From CAYQQU01 sp964419545 (GTDB lineage Bacteria; Bacteroidota; Bacteroidia; Chitinophagales; Saprospiraceae), in NCBI GenBank assembly GCA_964419545.1, contig CAYQQU010000009.1, positions 1 to 64,000 on the forward strand: DNA of 64,000 nucleotides, given 5' to 3'. Under the pieces are notes generated by a model. It did no database searches and was not told where the DNA came from. It worked only from the letters and a program-made list of their open reading frames with translations. Both the position numbers and the translations under genes were made by a program. Shown here one piece after another: positions 32,430 to 41,421 of the stretch. Position 1 is the stretch's first letter. Each line of letters opens with the position of its first letter.

Positions 32430-33656
32430 ATGGACCTCAGCCAGTTTTTCACCGAATTCCAATCCCAGGAGAGCATCGCCATCCTGGTGTTCCTGATCAT
32501 CGCCTTCCTGCTGGGCCTGCTGGCCGGCCGCCTCTCCTTGCGCACCAAAATAACGCGCCTGCAGCGCGATGTCGAAAGCCTGCAGAAAGAACGCACCGAA
32601 CTCCAGGCCGAAACAGCCGGCCTGCGCGAACAACTCGACCTCAAAGACGCCGACCTGCGCAAAGCGAGCTTCGACCTGCAGGAACGGGAGGATAAACTGA
32701 ACCGGCTGGAAATCGAGAAAGCTCAGTTCAATAACCAACTGACAGAACTCAACAACGAGATCCAACAACTCAAAGCCTCCAACCAAACCTATTCGGCTAC
32801 CATCGAAGACCTGAACGACCAGATCATCGGGCTAAAAACCCAAAACCAACAACTTTCCACACAACTGACTATTGACGACGACGCGACCAACGACCTGGCT
32901 GAAGTCCAAAGCACCTACAACGCCACCCGCCAGCGCCTGGAAAATCTGGAAAACAAACTGGAACGGCTCGCAAGCGAAAACCGCGAGCTGCAATCGACGA
33001 TCCGCGAAATCAAAGAGGCCGCCGGCGCCGTCCCGCGCGCGCCTATCGCTACGCCTGCCGCGGGAAGCCCCGCGGAGCCCGAACTGGAACGCAAGCTGAC
33101 CCAGGATAAAAAGGTGCTGGGGGAAAAGATCATCCTGGAAGAACATCCTCAGGACGACCTGACCCGCATCGAAGGCCTCGGCCCCTTCATCGCTAAAAAA
33201 CTCAACGAAGCCGGCGTCCATACTTTCGCCGACATCAGCCGCTGGAACGAGGAACGCATCCGGGAAATTACCGAAAAGATCGGCTATATCCCGGGGCGTA
33301 TCCGGCAGGACGATTGGGTGGGACAGGCCCGCCGACTCCAGGAAAAACAACAGGAAAATCCCGAAGCCTTCCGGCAAAAAACCCTGGCTCCGACCAACCG
33401 CGAAGACCTGAAGATCATCGAAGGCATCGGCCCCAAAATCGAAGAGATCCTCCGCGACGCCGGCATCCGCTCCTGGGACGACCTCGCGGAAAGTGAGGTC
33501 GACCACTTGCGCGACATACTGGCTACCGCCGGCGCCCAGTACCGGGTGCACGACCCCGCTACCTGGCCCGCACAGGCGCGACTGGCCATCAACGGCGACT
33601 GGGAACTGCTGAAAGAATACCAGGACCAGCTGATCGGCGGGCGGGAAGCGGAATGA
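32430..33656 (+). CDS. Membrane-anchored coiled-coil protein with two HhH domains
   Basis: 408 residues: one N-terminal membrane helix (about 14-32, SIAILVFLIIAFLLGLLAG), a long coiled coil (about 38-200, e.g. LQKERTELQAETAGLREQLD), an Ala/Pro linker, then two helix-hairpin-helix domains of the 'predicted flap endonuclease-1-like 5' DNA nuclease' kind. These are DDLTRIEGLGPFIAKKLNEA (about 245) and EDLKIIEGIGPKIEEILRDA (about 328). No nuclease catalytic residues are seen, so a protein or DNA tether is more likely than an enzyme. Co-transcribed with the OmpA gene (12-base gap). An envelope-anchored OmpA plus a cytoplasmic or periplasmic HhH filament is an unexplained pairing. Confidence 0.85.
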   Translation: MDLSQFFTEFQSQESIAILVFLIIAFLLGLLAGRLSLRTKITRLQRDVESLQKERTELQAETAGLREQLDLKDADLRKASFDLQEREDKLNRLEIEKAQFNNQLTELNNEIQQLKASNQTYSATIEDLNDQIIGLKTQNQQLSTQLTIDDDATNDLAEVQSTYNATRQRLENLENKLERLASENRELQSTIREIKEAAGAVPRAPIATPAAGSPAEPELERKLTQDKKVLGEKIILEEHPQDDLTRIEGLGPFIAKKLNEAGVHTFADISRWNEERIREITEKIGYIPGRIRQDDWVGQARRLQEKQQENPEAFRQKTLAPTNREDLKIIEGIGPKIEEILRDAGIRSWDDLAESEVDHLRDILATAGAQYRVHDPATWPAQARLAINGDWELLKEYQDQLIGGREAE

Positions 33657-33665
33657 GCAGCCTGC

Positions 33666-34499
33666 TCAAAAGGCCCGGTGCACCTCGATGCGGTCGGCAA
33701 AACGCAAAAAGAGCCGGTCGCGCTGCAACCGGAGTTGTTCGGCTTCGGCGGCCACTTCCGGCAGCTCGACGGTACGCTCCTGAAAAGCGCGCAGGTCGTA
33801 GAGCACCAGCTGCCGGTCGCGCTGATAAATGATCCGGTTTTCCCATACCTGAAAATCGCGAATGCCCGGCAGGTCGATCCGGCGGTCGAATTGTCCGAAA
33901 TTGTCGAACCGCAGGAACCCCAGTTCAGGATCGTTGAGATAAACCCAATTGTCGCGCGCCAGGATACGCCGGGGCTGCGGTGACCGGGGCAACAACAAGT
34001 TCAGGTTTTCGCTGGCCGCCAGCACCTCGCCGGCGCGGTTTATTTTTTTCAGCTTAAAGGCCACCTCGTCGTACAGCCACAGCTGGTTGTCGTTGGAAGT
34101 GCCCACAGCCTGCACGTCGACGAAGTCGAAAGCCCAGAGACTGGTTTCGCTGGTGAGGCTCAACGTCCGGTCGAGGGTGATCACCACCTGATAATCCGGG
34201 TAGAAAAGCAACAGGTTGAAAGGGTCGGTGGTGTCTACCCAGGCGAGGTCGCCGAGGGTGTTGTTATTGAAGCGGAAGAGCTCCTGTCCCTGCGTCGTGT
34301 ACTTGATCAGCTCGTTGGTAGGGGTGATGACGTAAATCTGCTGCAGCTTATCGGTGGTAAAAAAGCGGTTGTCGACCTCGATGGTAACCAGCGGCGCCGG
34401 CTGAGCGGGGAGGCGACCACCGGCCAGCAGCATCAGCCAGCAAAGACATTTAATGCTCCTGATGTAAAATCCCGTTGCCGAAAACCCGGCCTTCTTCAT
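33666..34499 (-). CDS. Exported beta-propeller-like protein
   Basis: 277 residues from ATG 34499, whose first 50 bases overlap lpxH in another frame. The N-terminus is a signal peptide (FYIRSIKCLCWLMLLAGGRLPAQ). The rest consists of repeating strand patterns with conserved Asp/Trp, e.g. TDKLQQIYVITPTNELIKYT, DTTDPFNLLLFYPDYQVVITLD, NDNQLWLYDEVAFKLKKINRAG, NWVYLNDPELGFLRFDNFGQ, as in six- or seven-bladed propellers of NHL/SMP type. No catalytic motif seen. It is probably co-transcribed with lpxH and 3-hydroxyanthranilate dioxygenase by overlap. Confidence 0.75.
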   Translation of the reverse strand: MKKAGFSATGFYIRSIKCLCWLMLLAGGRLPAQPAPLVTIEVDNRFFTTDKLQQIYVITPTNELIKYTTQGQELFRFNNNTLGDLAWVDTTDPFNLLLFYPDYQVVITLDRTLSLTSETSLWAFDFVDVQAVGTSNDNQLWLYDEVAFKLKKINRAGEVLAASENLNLLLPRSPQPRRILARDNWVYLNDPELGFLRFDNFGQFDRRIDLPGIRDFQVWENRIIYQRDRQLVLYDLRAFQERTVELPEVAAEAEQLRLQRDRLFLRFADRIEVHRAF

Positions 34500-35247
34500 T
34501 TTCGAAAAATTTAATTTCCATCGTTTCTCCGTCAAAAACGGCGTAGGAGTTGAAAGTCATCCACTCGCCCAGGTTAATATAACGGCTGCGCCCGTTTTTT
34601 AGGGTGTGGTCGATAGGTAAATGGCGATGACCGAAGACGAAGTAATCGACCTCGAGCCGGTCGAGCTGCTCGTTGGCGTAGGCGATCAGCCACTCCTGGT
34701 CTTCTCCGAGGAAGTCGGGCGGCTCGTGATTGGCCTCCCGGCTTTTTCCGGAAAAAAAATTGGCCAGCCGGATCCCGAAATTGGGATGGAGGCGCTCGAA
34801 CAGCCACTGGCAGAACGGATTGGCGAACACTTTTTTGATGAACTTGTAGCCGTAGTCGCCGGGCCCCAACCCGTCTCCGTGTCCGATGAAGAACACCTTT
34901 CCGCCGTGCTCGCGAAGTACGGGCCGGCGGTAAATCGGAATGCCCATCTCTTCTTCGAAGTAGCGGAACATCCACATATCGTGGTTGCCGATGAAGAAAT
35001 AGATGGGGATGCCCGCGTCGCGCAATTCGGCGAGTTTACCGAGCAGGCGGACATAGCCCTTGGGCACCACCCGCTTGTACTCGAACCAGAAGTCGAAGAC
35101 GTCGCCCACCAGGTAAATGGCGGCCGCGTCGGCTTTGATCTCGTCCAGCCAGCGCACGATCTGGCGTTCGCGTTCGCGGCTGGAGCGCCGGGCGTCCACT
35201 CCGAGGTGAAAATCCGACGCGAAGTATATGTTCTGCCGGGAGTTCAC
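34450..35247 (-). CDS. lpxH: UDP-2,3-diacylglucosamine pyrophosphatase (LpxH family)
   Basis: Metallophosphoesterase that hydrolyses UDP-2,3-diacylglucosamine to lipid X and UMP in lipid A synthesis, at the inner membrane face. 265 residues. All five metal motifs are visible: Asp12-Phe-His14 (SDFHLG), Gly48-Asp49 (YLVGDVFDFW), GNHD near residue 87, GHGD near 125, and FGHRH near 207. The Bacteroidota version is longer than the E. coli enzyme. The GTG start at 35247 overlaps the TAG of the upstream gene by one base (coupled). The 3' end overlaps the next gene's start by 50 bases. Confidence 0.9.
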   Translation of the reverse strand: MNSRQNIYFASDFHLGVDARRSSRERERQIVRWLDEIKADAAAIYLVGDVFDFWFEYKRVVPKGYVRLLGKLAELRDAGIPIYFFIGNHDMWMFRYFEEEMGIPIYRRPVLREHGGKVFFIGHGDGLGPGDYGYKFIKKVFANPFCQWLFERLHPNFGIRLANFFSGKSREANHEPPDFLGEDQEWLIAYANEQLDRLEVDYFVFGHRHLPIDHTLKNGRSRYINLGEWMTFNSYAVFDGETMEIKFFENEEGRVFGNGILHQEH

Positions 35248-35765
35248 TATTGGCGTTCCATGACGTGCCCGCAGTTGTCGCAGGTGCGCAAAGTTTCGGA
35301 CGACATAAATTCGTTGATGGCTTCTTTGAGCTGCGTGACGATATCTTTCAGCTCGAAGGAGGCTTCGTGGAGTTTGTGGTTGCAGTTATCGCAAAACCAC
35401 ATCAGTTTGTCTTGTTCCCCTGGTTTGCGATAGCGCTCGATCACCAGGCCGATGGTATTGGCGGGGCGCTGAGGCGAATGCGGGATATGGGGCGGAAGCA
35501 GGAACATTTCCCCTTCGCGGATAAAGATATCTTCGGGTTGTCCGGCTTCGTTGATGATCTTGAGGGTGATGTCGCCTTCGAGTTGGTAGAACAGCTCTTC
35601 GCCTTCTTCCCAGTGATAGTCTTTTCGGCCGTTGGGGCCGCCTACAACCATCACGATATAGTCGTCGTTGCCTTTATATACTTGTTGGTTGCCCACCGGT
35701 GGTTTGAGCAGGTGGCGGTGTTCATCGACCCATTTTTGCAGGTTAAAGGGCTTGGCTAGTGGCAT
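35247..35765 (-). CDS. nbaC: 3-hydroxyanthranilate 3,4-dioxygenase
   Basis: Cupin enzyme that opens 3-hydroxyanthranilate to aminocarboxymuconate semialdehyde, which cyclises spontaneously to quinolinate. 172 residues. Iron ligands are visible at His51 and Glu57 (DYHWEEGEELFYQLEGD) and His96 (PPHIPHSPQRP), with the substrate-binding arginine just after. The bacterial-type rubredoxin-like site is complete (Cys125/Cys128 in WFCDNC and Cys162/Cys165 in TCDNC). The rest of the kynurenine route is not in the window. NadC at 3.1 kb uses the product, so NAD synthesis from tryptophan is plausible. Its start is divergent from the SDR gene (84 bases). Confidence 0.93.
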   Translation of the reverse strand: MPLAKPFNLQKWVDEHRHLLKPPVGNQQVYKGNDDYIVMVVGGPNGRKDYHWEEGEELFYQLEGDITLKIINEAGQPEDIFIREGEMFLLPPHIPHSPQRPANTIGLVIERYRKPGEQDKLMWFCDNCNHKLHEASFELKDIVTQLKEAINEFMSSETLRTCDNCGHVMERQ

Positions 35766-35849
35766 ATTAACATGATTTTATTGATGAACGGCTTCATTTG
35801 TTTTTAACTTTACCGGACTGGAGATGTTTCGCTAAATTACTAATTTTCG

Positions 35850-36635
35850 ATGGATATCAACCTTACCGGAAAGAACGCCCTGGTAGGCGGCAGCAGTAAA
35901 GGCATCGGCCGCGCCGTCGCCGTCGAGCTGGCGCGGCTGGGCGCCAATGTTACCTTAGTATCCCGTTCCGCCGATATGTTGGCGGCGATCACCAAACAAC
36001 TCGACCACAGCCAAGGGCAGCACCACGATTTTCTCGCCGCCGACTTTTCGAATAGCGCCGACCTGAAGAAAAAAGTGCGTGGCCTGGTATCCGGCAAACC
36101 GATCCACATCCTGGTCAATAATACCGGCGGGCCGCCCGCCGGGCCGATCCTCGAAGCGGACACCTCCGCCTTTATCCAGGCTTACCACAACCACCTCGTC
36201 TGCAACCAGCTGCTCGCGCAGCTCACCGTGCCGGGCATGAAGCGAGCGGGTTACGGCCGCATCATCAACATCATCTCCACTTCCGTCAAAACGCCGCTGG
36301 AAGGCCTCGGCGTTTCCAATACGGTGCGGGCCGCCGTCGCCAACTGGGCCAAGACCCTATCCAACGAACTGGGCCCTTCCGGCATCACCGTCAACAACGT
36401 CCTGCCCGGCGCCACCAACACCGGCCGGCTGCAGGAGATCCTGGAAAAGCGCGCGCGAGAACAGAGAAAAACCGTGGAGGAAGTGGCGGATAAAATGCGG
36501 AGCAGCATTCCCCTCAACCGCTTCGCCGAGCCGGCCGAGGTCGCTGCGGCAGTCGCTTTCCTGGCTACGCCGGCCGCGGCTTACATCACCGGCATCAATG
36601 TGCCGGTGGACGGAGGGCGAACGAAAAGCCTCTGA
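35850..36635 (+). CDS. Short-chain dehydrogenase/reductase
   Basis: 261-residue classical SDR. The cofactor motif GGSSKGIGRAVAVELAR (about 11-27), the NNTGG motif (about 90-94, NAG variant), catalytic Ser in IIStS (IINIISTSVKTPL), and the segment with Tyr and Lys replaced are notable. Where YxxxK is expected the sequence reads GVSNTVRAAVANWAKTLS, so the usual tyrosine is absent; Ser/Asn residues occupy its place. The C-terminal VDGGRTKSL is standard. Related proteins are annotated as 3-oxoacyl-ACP reductase-like, but the missing Tyr questions that activity. It is divergent from the hydroxyanthranilate dioxygenase gene, an arrangement suggesting a link to that pathway. Confidence 0.85.
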   Translation: MDINLTGKNALVGGSSKGIGRAVAVELARLGANVTLVSRSADMLAAITKQLDHSQGQHHDFLAADFSNSADLKKKVRGLVSGKPIHILVNNTGGPPAGPILEADTSAFIQAYHNHLVCNQLLAQLTVPGMKRAGYGRIINIISTSVKTPLEGLGVSNTVRAAVANWAKTLSNELGPSGITVNNVLPGATNTGRLQEILEKRAREQRKTVEEVADKMRSSIPLNRFAEPAEVAAAVAFLATPAAAYITGINVPVDGGRTKSL

Positions 36636-36688
36636 AAAGGGTTGCTGAGGCGGCAACCGGGGGCTTATGGGTTGCCGGGCAGCCCTGC

Positions 36689-37597
36689 CTACAACCGCAC
36701 CCACCCTTTCCCCTGGTGTTCACGGCCCATGACGGCGGGGTGTAGAACTTCCCCTACGATTTCTACGGAATCGGCCAATCGCGGGCCGGGGCGGTTGAAA
36801 TATTGGTTGCCGTCGGTGACGAACACCCGCCGGTGTTGTACAGCCCGCAGTTCCGACCAGCCGGGGCGATGGGTCAGCAGGTCGATCTCGCTCAGCGTGC
36901 GTTCAATGCCGAAGCCACAGGGCAGCAACAGCAGCACTTCCGGATCGGCTTCCCGCACCTCACTCCATTCGATGTAGTGTGAACGCAGCCCCTTATCAGC
37001 AAAAACGTCCCGCCCGCCGGCCCGGGCGATCAGGTCCGGCATCCAGTTGCCGGCGTTCATCAGAGGCTCCAGCCATTCGATGGTCGCTACGGAGACGATA
37101 GGTTGGTCGCGCACCCGGCGGAAGACCCGGTCGATGCGGTCTTCCATCTCTTTCACCACGGCTTCGGCTTCGGCCTTCCGCTGCAGGCCGGCGCCGGCGC
37201 GGCGGATATCCTGGAAGACGGAGGAGTAGTCGACCGGCTGCAGATCGATGACCTGCGTGGCCGGCCCCAGGAGGTCGCGCACTGCCCGGTGCACCTCGTT
37301 GGAGCTGACGGCGCAGACTTCGCATTGCGACTGGGTAACGATCACGTCGGGGCGCAGCGAAGCCAGCAGCGGCGTTTTCACCTCGTAGACGGAAAGCCCT
37401 CTCGCCACCAGGTTGTTGATCCCCTGGTCGATGGCGGCGCTGCCGCCCTCGCCGGGAAATTTCGGCGCGGTACAGACGGGCAGGTTGGCCAGGCCGGGCG
37501 GGAAGTCGCACTCGTGGGAACGGCCGACCAGATTTTCCTTCAGGCCTAAGGCGCAGACAATCTCGGTAGCGCTGGGAAGCAGGGAAACGATTCGCAT
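36689..37597 (-). CDS. BtuF-like periplasmic-binding-fold protein
   Basis: 302 residues of the class III substrate-binding (helical backbone) fold: MRIVSLLPSATEIVCALGL, VGRSHECDFP, then ARGLSVYEVKTPLLASLRPDVIVTQSQCEVC and a C-terminal half from IVSVATIEWLEPLMNAGNWMP. It has no signal peptide, unlike transported-substrate binders, so it is either cytoplasmic or a stand-alone cobalamin-binding-like protein. The sequence type SQCEVCAV is seen in cobalamin-binding proteins that lack a neighbouring ABC transporter. It is convergent with the SDR gene. The uvrC gene lies 23 bases upstream in the same orientation. Confidence 0.84.
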   Translation of the reverse strand: MRIVSLLPSATEIVCALGLKENLVGRSHECDFPPGLANLPVCTAPKFPGEGGSAAIDQGINNLVARGLSVYEVKTPLLASLRPDVIVTQSQCEVCAVSSNEVHRAVRDLLGPATQVIDLQPVDYSSVFQDIRRAGAGLQRKAEAEAVVKEMEDRIDRVFRRVRDQPIVSVATIEWLEPLMNAGNWMPDLIARAGGRDVFADKGLRSHYIEWSEVREADPEVLLLLPCGFGIERTLSEIDLLTHRPGWSELRAVQHRRVFVTDGNQYFNRPGPRLADSVEIVGEVLHPAVMGREHQGKGWVRL

Positions 37598-37619
37598 AAG
37601 TTCTTTTTTTTAGCCGGCG

Positions 37620-39425
37620 CTATGCCTCTTCCTGAGCAAAATGGGCTTTGATCTTTTTCGCCACGCTCAGGCTCACCGCTTCGGCAATCTGGGCGGCTGT
37701 CGCCTCTTTAACCTTTTTCACCGAGCCGAAGTGAGTCAGCAGTTTCCGGGCCGTTTTTTCGCCGATGCCCGGTATCTGGGTCAGCTCGGTATTGGTAAAA
37801 TGCTGGGACCGCTTGGTGCGGTGGAAGGTGATGGCAAAGCGGTGCGCCTCGTTGCGCGCCTGCTGGATCAGTTTGAGCGACTCCGACTTTTTGTCGATGT
37901 ATAGCGGTACCGAATCGCCCGGGAAGAAGATCTCCTCCAGCCGTTTGGCGATGCCGATCACGGTGACCCGGTCGAGGATAGCCAGTTCGCGCAGGCTTTG
38001 CACCGCCGCGCTGAGCTGCCCTTTGCCCCCGTCGATGATGATGAGCTGAGGCAGGGACTCCGATTCGTCGAGCAGGCGGCGGTAACGGCGGTGCACCACT
38101 TCCCGCATCGAAGCGAAGTCGTCGGGCCCCGTCACGGTTTTAATGTTGTAATGGCGGTAGTCTTTTTTGCTGGGTTTGGCGTTCTTGAAGACCACGCAGG
38201 AAGAGACCGGGTGGCTGCCCTGCATGTTGGAGTTATCGAAGCACTCGATGTGCAGGGGCAGCGCCTTCATCTGCAGATCTTCCTGCAGGGTGCGCAGGAT
38301 GCGTTCCGCGGAGGTCTGCTTGCGCGTCTGGCTGGCGCGTTGTTTCTGCTTTTGCAGCAGGTAGTATTTGGTATTTTTTTCAGACAGGTCGAGCAGTTTT
38401 TTCTTGTCGCCGATCTTGGGCACGGTAACCTGCAGGCCGGCTTCCAGCTGCAAGGGGAAGGGAACGAGGACTTCCTCCGCGATGCTGTTGAAGCGCTCCC
38501 GGAGAATGGGGATAACGTACTCCAGCAGGTCCTGATCGTCGTTGTCGAGGTTCTGCACCAATTCCTGGGTATGGGTGTGGATGATGGCGCCGTTGACGAC
38601 TTTCAGATAATTGACGTAGGCTTCTTTTTCGTCTTTGGCGATGGAGAAGACGTCAACGTCCTGAATGCGGGTGCTGACCACCGTCGACTTATGCTGGTAG
38701 TCTTCGAAGGCGGTCAGCTTATCTTTTATTTGCTGGGCTTTTTCGAACTGAAGGTTTTCGGCATGGCGTTGCATGACCGCCTTGAAGTGGTTCGTCACCG
38801 CACCGAAGTTCCCTTTCAGGATATTGCGCACCTGTTCGATCTTCTCGTTGTAATCGGCCTCGCTTTCCAGGCCTTCGCAGGGTCCTTCGCAATTTTTGAT
38901 ATGGTATTCCAGGCAGACCTTGAATTTTCCGGCGTCGATATTCTCTTGGGACAGGGCCAGGTTGCAGGTGCGCAGCGGAAAGAGTTGTTTGATCAGGTCG
39001 AGGATAACTTTGATGCGGGCTTTGGAAGTGTAGGGACCGAAATAGGTGGAGCCGTCGCGGATGACGCGCCGGGTGATGAAGACCCGCGGGAATCGCTCTT
39101 TTTTGATGCAGATGTAAGAGTAGTTTTTATCGTCGCGCAGCATCACGTTATACCGCGGCTGGAACTGTTTGATGAGGGTATTTTCCAGCAGTAGGGCGTC
39201 GGCTTCGGTTTCGACAATGGTAAATTCCAGCCGGTCGGCATTTTTCACCATCACGCGCGTCCGGTGGGCGCGGTCTTTGCGATCGCCGAAATACGAAGAC
39301 ACCCGGCTGCGCAGGTTTTTGGCTTTCCCGACGTAAAGTATCCCGCCCTCATCGTCGAGGAAGCGATACACGCCGGGTTGTTTGGGCAGGGTGTCCTGTA
39401 TTTTTCTGAAATCTTCTGTCGTCAT
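37620..39425 (-). CDS. uvrC: Excinuclease ABC subunit C
   Basis: Nucleotide-excision-repair nuclease that cuts both sides of a lesion. 601 residues from ATG 39425. The N-terminal GIY-YIG nuclease domain has PGVYRFLDDEGGILYVGKAKNLRSRV. A Cys-containing YHIKNCEGPCEG-like segment comes next. The UVR/UvrB-interacting region is near 200-240 (EKAQQIKDKLTAFED). The RNase H-like domain includes ECFDNSNMQGSHPVSSCVVF and IIDGGKGQLSAAV. The C-terminal tandem HhH has LTQIPGIGEKTARKLLTHFGSVKKVKEA. The frame extends nine codons upstream, but MTTEDF is the family start. The BtuF-like gene follows after 22 bases. Confidence 0.95.
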   Translation of the reverse strand: MTTEDFRKIQDTLPKQPGVYRFLDDEGGILYVGKAKNLRSRVSSYFGDRKDRAHRTRVMVKNADRLEFTIVETEADALLLENTLIKQFQPRYNVMLRDDKNYSYICIKKERFPRVFITRRVIRDGSTYFGPYTSKARIKVILDLIKQLFPLRTCNLALSQENIDAGKFKVCLEYHIKNCEGPCEGLESEADYNEKIEQVRNILKGNFGAVTNHFKAVMQRHAENLQFEKAQQIKDKLTAFEDYQHKSTVVSTRIQDVDVFSIAKDEKEAYVNYLKVVNGAIIHTHTQELVQNLDNDDQDLLEYVIPILRERFNSIAEEVLVPFPLQLEAGLQVTVPKIGDKKKLLDLSEKNTKYYLLQKQKQRASQTRKQTSAERILRTLQEDLQMKALPLHIECFDNSNMQGSHPVSSCVVFKNAKPSKKDYRHYNIKTVTGPDDFASMREVVHRRYRRLLDESESLPQLIIIDGGKGQLSAAVQSLRELAILDRVTVIGIAKRLEEIFFPGDSVPLYIDKKSESLKLIQQARNEAHRFAITFHRTKRSQHFTNTELTQIPGIGEKTARKLLTHFGSVKKVKEATAAQIAEAVSLSVAKKIKAHFAQEEA

Positions 39426-39530
39426 TTCGAAAAAGTGGATTGGCCCCTTCATCAGGGGTCATTATTTCGAATCTATTCGTTGAAAGACTCGTTTAAGCAA
39501 AAATATAAATCACATTTCTCACCCAATAGT

Positions 39531-39708
39531 TTAACCCGGATGATTCGTAGGATTTTCGTCACGACGGTTGGCAGGCTTGCGTTCGCGCAGGGGGGCGACA
39601 CGCAGGCGCCGGCCGGCTGCAGGCAGGTATCCCCGGATACGGTGAGTATCGACCGACAAGCAAACGCGAGAATGGCGGCCGGCAATAGATGAATCATCGG
39701 GCTTAATT
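39531..39708. repeat. Element with R4 inverted ends
   Basis: The left end TTTAACCCGGATGATTCGT (39530-39548) and the right end GATGAATCATCGGGCTTAA (39689-39707) are inverted copies of motif R4. They bound a ~178-bp non-coding segment in the 352-base gap between uvrC and the patatin gene. This suggests that R4 motifs may be the ends of a small mobile or extragenic unit. Confidence 0.5.
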
Positions 39709-39777
39709 AGGCGAAGGCCCCGGAGGCCTGCGCTGCATTCCTTTTTTGCCTATTTTTATCCGCCAGATAACCTCAAT

Positions 39778-41187
39778 ATGACTAACCGAACGCTACTCCT
39801 GTTTTGCGCTCTGCTGACCATTAGCTGCAACCGCTCGCTCGTTCCGGATCGCAGCCAGTTTTTGCGGCTGGGCGATCCGGCCCCTACCATCGACCTCAGC
39901 CTTTACCGGTCCGTTCAGGAGCGACCCGGTCAGGACAGCAGTCTGGCTGTGGTGCTCAGCATTTCCGGAGGCGGATCGCGAGCCGCCAACTTCGCCATCG
40001 GCATTATGATGGGCCTGGAGGAGCTCCGGCTGTCGAAGGATCGCGACGTATTGGATGAAATCGACTATTTGTCCACTGTCTCGGGCGGCGGCTTTGCCGG
40101 CGGCGCCTACGTCAGCGCACTTTTTGACCACGAGTTTTCGGAAAAAGACCAGCCTTTTTCTTTGCGGCATTACGTGGCGCAGCACATTCAGGAAGATCTG
40201 AAACGCAGCTACGTCGCCCCCCTCATCGGCGCCGACTTCAACCCACGCCTGCTCTTCACACCTATCGATGATGGCGACGCGCTCGAAAAAGCCATCGACA
40301 ACCACGTGCTGGGCTACCGGCGACGCCAGGCGGACGGCCGGGGGCGCAGCCTCCGACTGAGCGATCTTTTCATTCCCGCCGACAGCAGCGGGGCCGCCGT
40401 CCGGTTTCCCATGCATATCGCCAATAGTTCCGCCATTAACACCATGGCGATCTTCCCTTTCACCCCCGGCGTCCTCTCCGACTACCAGATCGACGGATAC
40501 TCCCACCGCATGCGACTGGAGTATGCCGATGAGGCGTTTGATCCCTTTGACGTTCCCCTGGCCGTCGGCATCAAAGCCAGCGGCAGTTTCCCCGTCCTCA
40601 TCTCCAACTCCACCCTGCGCAGCCGGTACCATCCGGAACGCCCTTATCTGCACCTCATCGACGGGGCCATGACCGACAACCTCGGCGTATATACCGCCTA
40701 CGACATCCTGATGCAGGAGCAGGCGCCCCGGCGCGCGCTCCTGATCGTCGACGCCGACTCCGACCTCACGCCTGCCACCTTTTCCGGACGCGAGCGCGCC
40801 GTATCCCCCCTCAACGTACTGGGCGGCCTGACCACCAGCGGCCTGTACGCCCGCAAGAATAACCTGCGCAAAGAACTGGCCGTACTCGAGGCCTCGGAAG
40901 GCATCCGGTCCATCGTCTTCAGCTTCAAATTTCTGATCGACAACAACTCCGCTGCTCCCCCTTCCAGGATCGACCCGTTGAGAGAAACAGCCCGCCTCAA
41001 CCTGAAAATGCGGGCCGACCTCACCAGCCTCGATCCCCGCGACCATCAGATCCTTTATGAACTGACCACCAATATCGGCACCAAATACACCATCCGCAAA
41101 GACGAACAGGAGCTGCTCTTTCTTACCGGCAGGCTGCTGGTGAAACTGCGGGAAGATGAAATCAGGCAAGTACTGCTGTCTCAATAG
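39778..41187 (+). CDS. Patatin-like phospholipase lipoprotein
   Basis: 469 residues. The lipobox TISC gives a lipidated Cys17. A patatin-type acyl hydrolase core follows: oxyanion loop SGGGSR (63-68), nucleophile Ser102 in STVSGGGFAGG, and the dyad Asp295 in LIDGAMTDNLGV. The usual GxSxG is written here as VSGGG, a variant also seen in cPLA2-like and surface patatins. It is probably an outer membrane or periplasmic lipase of unknown substrate. Single gene; an orphan gene follows after 234 bases. Confidence 0.88.
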   Translation: MTNRTLLLFCALLTISCNRSLVPDRSQFLRLGDPAPTIDLSLYRSVQERPGQDSSLAVVLSISGGGSRAANFAIGIMMGLEELRLSKDRDVLDEIDYLSTVSGGGFAGGAYVSALFDHEFSEKDQPFSLRHYVAQHIQEDLKRSYVAPLIGADFNPRLLFTPIDDGDALEKAIDNHVLGYRRRQADGRGRSLRLSDLFIPADSSGAAVRFPMHIANSSAINTMAIFPFTPGVLSDYQIDGYSHRMRLEYADEAFDPFDVPLAVGIKASGSFPVLISNSTLRSRYHPERPYLHLIDGAMTDNLGVYTAYDILMQEQAPRRALLIVDADSDLTPATFSGRERAVSPLNVLGGLTTSGLYARKNNLRKELAVLEASEGIRSIVFSFKFLIDNNSAAPPSRIDPLRETARLNLKMRADLTSLDPRDHQILYELTTNIGTKYTIRKDEQELLFLTGRLLVKLREDEIRQVLLSQ

Positions 41188-41421
41188 GCCCAAGATCGCT
41201 CACAGAAATGACTTTTGTCATTGCTTTTTTTCGAAAATTGAACGATAGTGATAGGGATTTAAAAAAACCTCTTTTCCCACCTCACTTTTTCCGGCTAAAC
41301 TTTCCGCTATAAACCAGGCTGGAGGAACCTGAAAGGTCCCGGGCGCTGATCTGGCCCGGGAAGGGGATGGCCTCTCCGTAACAGACTACCATTGATTCTG
41401 TAAACCAAAAAATCCTCTATC

